Source: JAHCIE01 sp034431435
GTDB taxonomy: Bacteria > Chloroflexota > Anaerolineae > Epilineales > JAHCIE01
Direction of reading: 5' to 3'
Assembly (NCBI GenBank): GCA_034431435.1
Contig: DAOUDG010000073.1
Coordinates: forward strand, 1-6,756
DNA length: 6,756 nucleotides
Shown: positions 5,482 through 6,756 of the stretch, one piece after another
How positions within the stretch are numbered: position 1 is the stretch's first letter
How the letters are laid out: each line of letters opens with the position of its first letter
Made by a program: the position numbers and the translations under genes
The notes under the pieces: model-generated
Databases searched by the model: none
Told to the model about the DNA's origin: nothing
The model's input: the letters and a program-made list of their open reading frames with translations, nothing else

Positions 5482-6399
5482 CTACATGCACAGTTCGGGG
5501 GCAGCCAGGCGGACGATGGGGTCGGTGCAATCGCCCCAGACATGGTAGCCCGTGTCGCCCTGCCGGATGGGGTGTGGCGCCGCGGCCGGCCGCGGCCGGG
5601 CGAGGGTCACCAGCCCGGCGGCTTCCATCTCGACCAGGTCGCGGGGTGTGGCAGCCTGAACTGCGCGGGCCAGGGTGACGAGGCCCGCCGCCTCCATCTC
5701 GACCAGCTCGCGGGGCATGGCGGCTGGACTGGGGTGGGTAATAGTGGCGAGGCCCGCTGCCTTCGTCTCGACCAGCTCGCGAGGCGTGGTCGCCTGAATT
5801 GCGCGGGCCAGGGTGACGAGGCCCGCCGCTTCCATCTCGACCAGCTCGCGGGGCATGGTGGCCAGACTGGGGCGGGCCAGGGTGACGAGGCCCGCCGCCT
5901 CCATCTCGACCAACTCGCGGGGCGTGGTGGCCAGACTGGGGCGGGCCAGGGTGACGAGGCCCGCCGCTTCCATCTCGACCAGCTCGCGGGGCATGGCGGC
6001 TGGACTGGGGTGGGTAATAGTGGCGAGGCCCGCTGCCTTCGTCTCGACCAGGTCGCGGGGTGTGGCAGCCTGAACTGCGCGGGCGAGGGTCACCAGCCCG
6101 GCGGCTTCCATCTCGACCAACTCGCGGGGCGTGGTCGCCTGAATTGCGCGGGCCAGGGTGACGAGGCCCGCCGCTTCCATCTCGACCAACTCGCGGGGCA
6201 TGGCGACGCGGGCGGAGGCATCGGGCAACGACAGGCGCACGGGGGCTGAGATCACGGGGGCCTCGGGCTGTGTCAGTGTCCCGGGGGCCATACGCACGTT
6301 CGCGAAGGCGCCGACGGCGATCAGGACCAGCGCTAGCGCAGAGGCAACGGGCAGCAGGCGGCGCAACGGGGACGGGTGGGTGCTAGCAGAGGTAGACAT
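5482..6399 (-). CDS. Secreted protein with nine tandem 23-residue repeats, unknown function
   Basis: A 305-aa protein I do not recognise. Residues 1-33 are a clear signal peptide: positive PLRRLLP, hydrophobic VASALALVLIAVGAFA, and a signal peptidase I site AFA (31-33) before N34. A 33-residue Pro-rich spacer follows. Nine tandem units of 23 residues (67-273) share the core PRELVEMEAAGLVTLAR and vary in the last five residues (AIQAT, AVQAA, PSPAA, PSLAT, PRPAA). Each unit looks like one amphipathic helix broken by Pro at position 2. A 32-residue tail (274-305) contains GDTGYHVWGDC and the only two cysteines, C291 and C304, a possible disulfide. The start ATG 6399 has AAAGGAGA, 6 nt away. Nearly all repeat codons end in G or C, as expected for coding DNA. 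The long antisense frame is a by-product of a repeat length divisible by three. Export and repeats suggest a surface or structural role, but this is inference. Confidence 0.85.
   Translation of the reverse strand: MSTSASTHPSPLRRLLPVASALALVLIAVGAFANVRMAPGTLTQPEAPVISAPVRLSLPDASARVAMPRELVEMEAAGLVTLARAIQATTPRELVEMEAAGLVTLARAVQAATPRDLVETKAAGLATITHPSPAAMPRELVEMEAAGLVTLARPSLATTPRELVEMEAAGLVTLARPSLATMPRELVEMEAAGLVTLARAIQATTPRELVETKAAGLATITHPSPAAMPRELVEMEAAGLVTLARAVQAATPRDLVEMEAAGLVTLARPRPAAAPHPIRQGDTGYHVWGDCTDPIVRLAAPELCM
5581..6201 (-). repeat. 69-bp tandem repeat, nine exact-length units inside the secreted-protein gene
   Basis: Nine in-frame 69-bp units without spacers. In coding order they are 6133-6201, 6064-6132, 5995-6063, 5926-5994, 5857-5925, 5788-5856, 5719-5787, 5650-5718 and 5581-5649. 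Each encodes 23 residues with the core PRELVEMEAAGLVTLAR. Units 3 and 7 are a distinct subtype (VETKAAGLATITHPSPAA). Units 4 and 5 share the PSLAT ending, 1 and 6 AIQAT, and 2 and 8 AVQAA. Units 2 and 9 share a synonymous DNA variant (plus-strand GAGGGTCACCAGCCCGGC, against GAGGGTGACGAGGCCCGC elsewhere). There is no length variation, so exchange or duplication acts on whole units. Confidence 0.97.
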
Positions 6400-6430
6400 C
6401 GGGGGTCTCCTTTCGCATTTGTCACGTTCA

Positions 6431-6439
6431 TGGTATACT
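6431..6439 (+). promoter_or_regulatory. Possible extended -10 element upstream of the XRE gene
   Basis: TGGTATACT (6431-6439) fits the extended -10 pattern TGnTATA(C)T on the plus strand, with no good -35. Because GTATAC is self-complementary, the same site reads TATACC (6437-6432) on the minus strand, 33 nt before the start of the repeat-protein gene, and could serve that gene instead. In either direction this is a weak prediction. Confidence 0.3.
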
Positions 6440-6528
6440 CAAGGGGTCGGGTCTCTTCTCACCTAGCTCCATTCAACCACACGTCCCCGGCGAGTCACAC
6501 TCGGTCACCGATATAGGCAGCGTCACAA

Positions 6529-6546
6529 GTAGCGATACAACGCTAC
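6529..6546. promoter_or_regulatory. Palindrome GTAGCG-N6-CGCTAC, possible operator
   Basis: A perfect 6-bp inverted repeat (6529-6534 and 6541-6546) separated by ATACAA, ending 21 nt before the XRE start codon. The size and spacing suit a dimeric helix-turn-helix protein, such as the product of the adjacent gene. Three GTCAC copies (6494, 6504, 6522) lie just upstream. There is no direct evidence of binding. The intergenic stretch 6400-6567 shows no gene. Confidence 0.35.
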
Positions 6547-6567
6547 GGCTGCCCGAGGAGACGACCT

Positions 6568-6756
6568 ATGGGTGACGAGGTATCCTCCTTCGGCCCGTGG
6601 CTGCGACAGCGGCGGCGCGGTCGCGACTGGACCCAACGCGAGTTGGGGCAGCGCGTCGGCTACTCGGAGCACACCATCCGCAAGATCGAGGCGGACGAAC
6701 TGCGCCCGTCCCGCGAGATGGCCGAGGCGCTCGCCGAGGCGCTGGGTGTCCCGCCC
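6568..6756 (+). CDS. XRE-family helix-turn-helix regulator, N-terminal part (cut by window edge)
   Basis: The first 63 codons of a gene that continues past the window. ATG at 6568 follows GAGGAG (6555-6560) with a 7-nt gap. Residues 8-62 form a complete XRE/Cro-C1 helix-turn-helix domain: FGPWLRQRRRGRDWTQRELGQRVGYSEHTIRKIEADELRPS, written here as FGPWLRQRRR, then WTQRELGQRVGYS (recognition-helix region), then TIRKIEADELRPSR and MAEALAEALGV. In related bacteria this N-terminus often heads large regulators with an NTPase (NB-ARC/AAA) and TPR repeats, but the rest is not visible, so that is only a guess. It is transcribed divergently from the secreted repeat-protein gene, 168 nt away, and may regulate it or itself through the palindrome at 6529-6546. 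Confidence 0.9.
   Translation, partial: MGDEVSSFGPWLRQRRRGRDWTQRELGQRVGYSEHTIRKIEADELRPSREMAEALAEALGVPP

Noticed and set aside
5581..6201. CRISPR-like array
   Set aside because: Units are contiguous 69-bp coding repeats without unique spacers, in frame with a signal peptide, and no cas genes are seen.
5443..6249. Long plus-strand reading frame (268 aa) antisense to the repeat protein
   Set aside because: It starts with TTG at a predicted transcription start without a ribosome site and has no signal peptide or known motif. It stays open only because the repeat unit is 69 bp, a multiple of three. The minus frame has a ribosome site, a signal peptide and G/C-ending codons.

Overview
The window is GC-rich bacterial chromosome. 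Its gene content looks most like a Chloroflexota bacterium (Anaerolineae or Chloroflexia type): a short two-CBS protein with an 'SIYEIHYLL' linker, a membrane-anchored protein with an OB-like part and an SH3b domain, and an XRE protein with a 'TIRKIEADELRPSR' helix. This placement is inference from family resemblance, not a database result. Promoters of the sigma-70/SigA type (TTGAC(T/G) - 17 - (T/G)ATAAT) and clear Shine-Dalgarno sequences are visible.

Layout. Positions 1-166 hold the 3' part of tRNA-Thr(GGT), a complete tRNA-Leu(CAA) and a rho-independent terminator. Positions 231-1612 (+) hold a two-gene cluster: a stand-alone CBS-pair protein and a metalloenzyme of the alkaline phosphatase/phosphoglycerate mutase superfamily. 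This cluster converges, with only 18 nt between, on a minus-strand DegV family fatty-acid-binding protein (1631-2470) that has its own promoter. Upstream on the same strand is a membrane-anchored OB-like/SH3b protein (2633-3532). Its strong promoter diverges from that of a cellulose-synthase-like GT2 glycosyltransferase (3848-5317, +), which has an unusually long leader of about 160 nt carrying a terminator-like hairpin. A near-perfect palindromic terminator (5341-5378) closes the GT2 gene.

The most unusual part is 5482-6399 (-). It encodes a secreted protein of 305 aa, two thirds of which is nine tandem copies of a 23-residue (69-bp) unit arranged as a mosaic of a few unit types, followed by a short C-terminal tail with the only two cysteines. 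A promoter-like sequence (5406-5434, +) points antisense into this gene. Divergent from it, at the right edge, begins an XRE-family helix-turn-helix regulator (6568 to beyond the window), with a GTAGCG-N6-CGCTAC palindrome upstream.

The genes do not form one obvious pathway. Fatty-acid binding (DegV), polysaccharide synthesis (GT2), an SH3b membrane protein and a secreted repeat protein share a cell-envelope flavour, but a functional link is only inference. The candidates for something undescribed are the 23-residue-repeat secreted protein and the structured GT2 leader.
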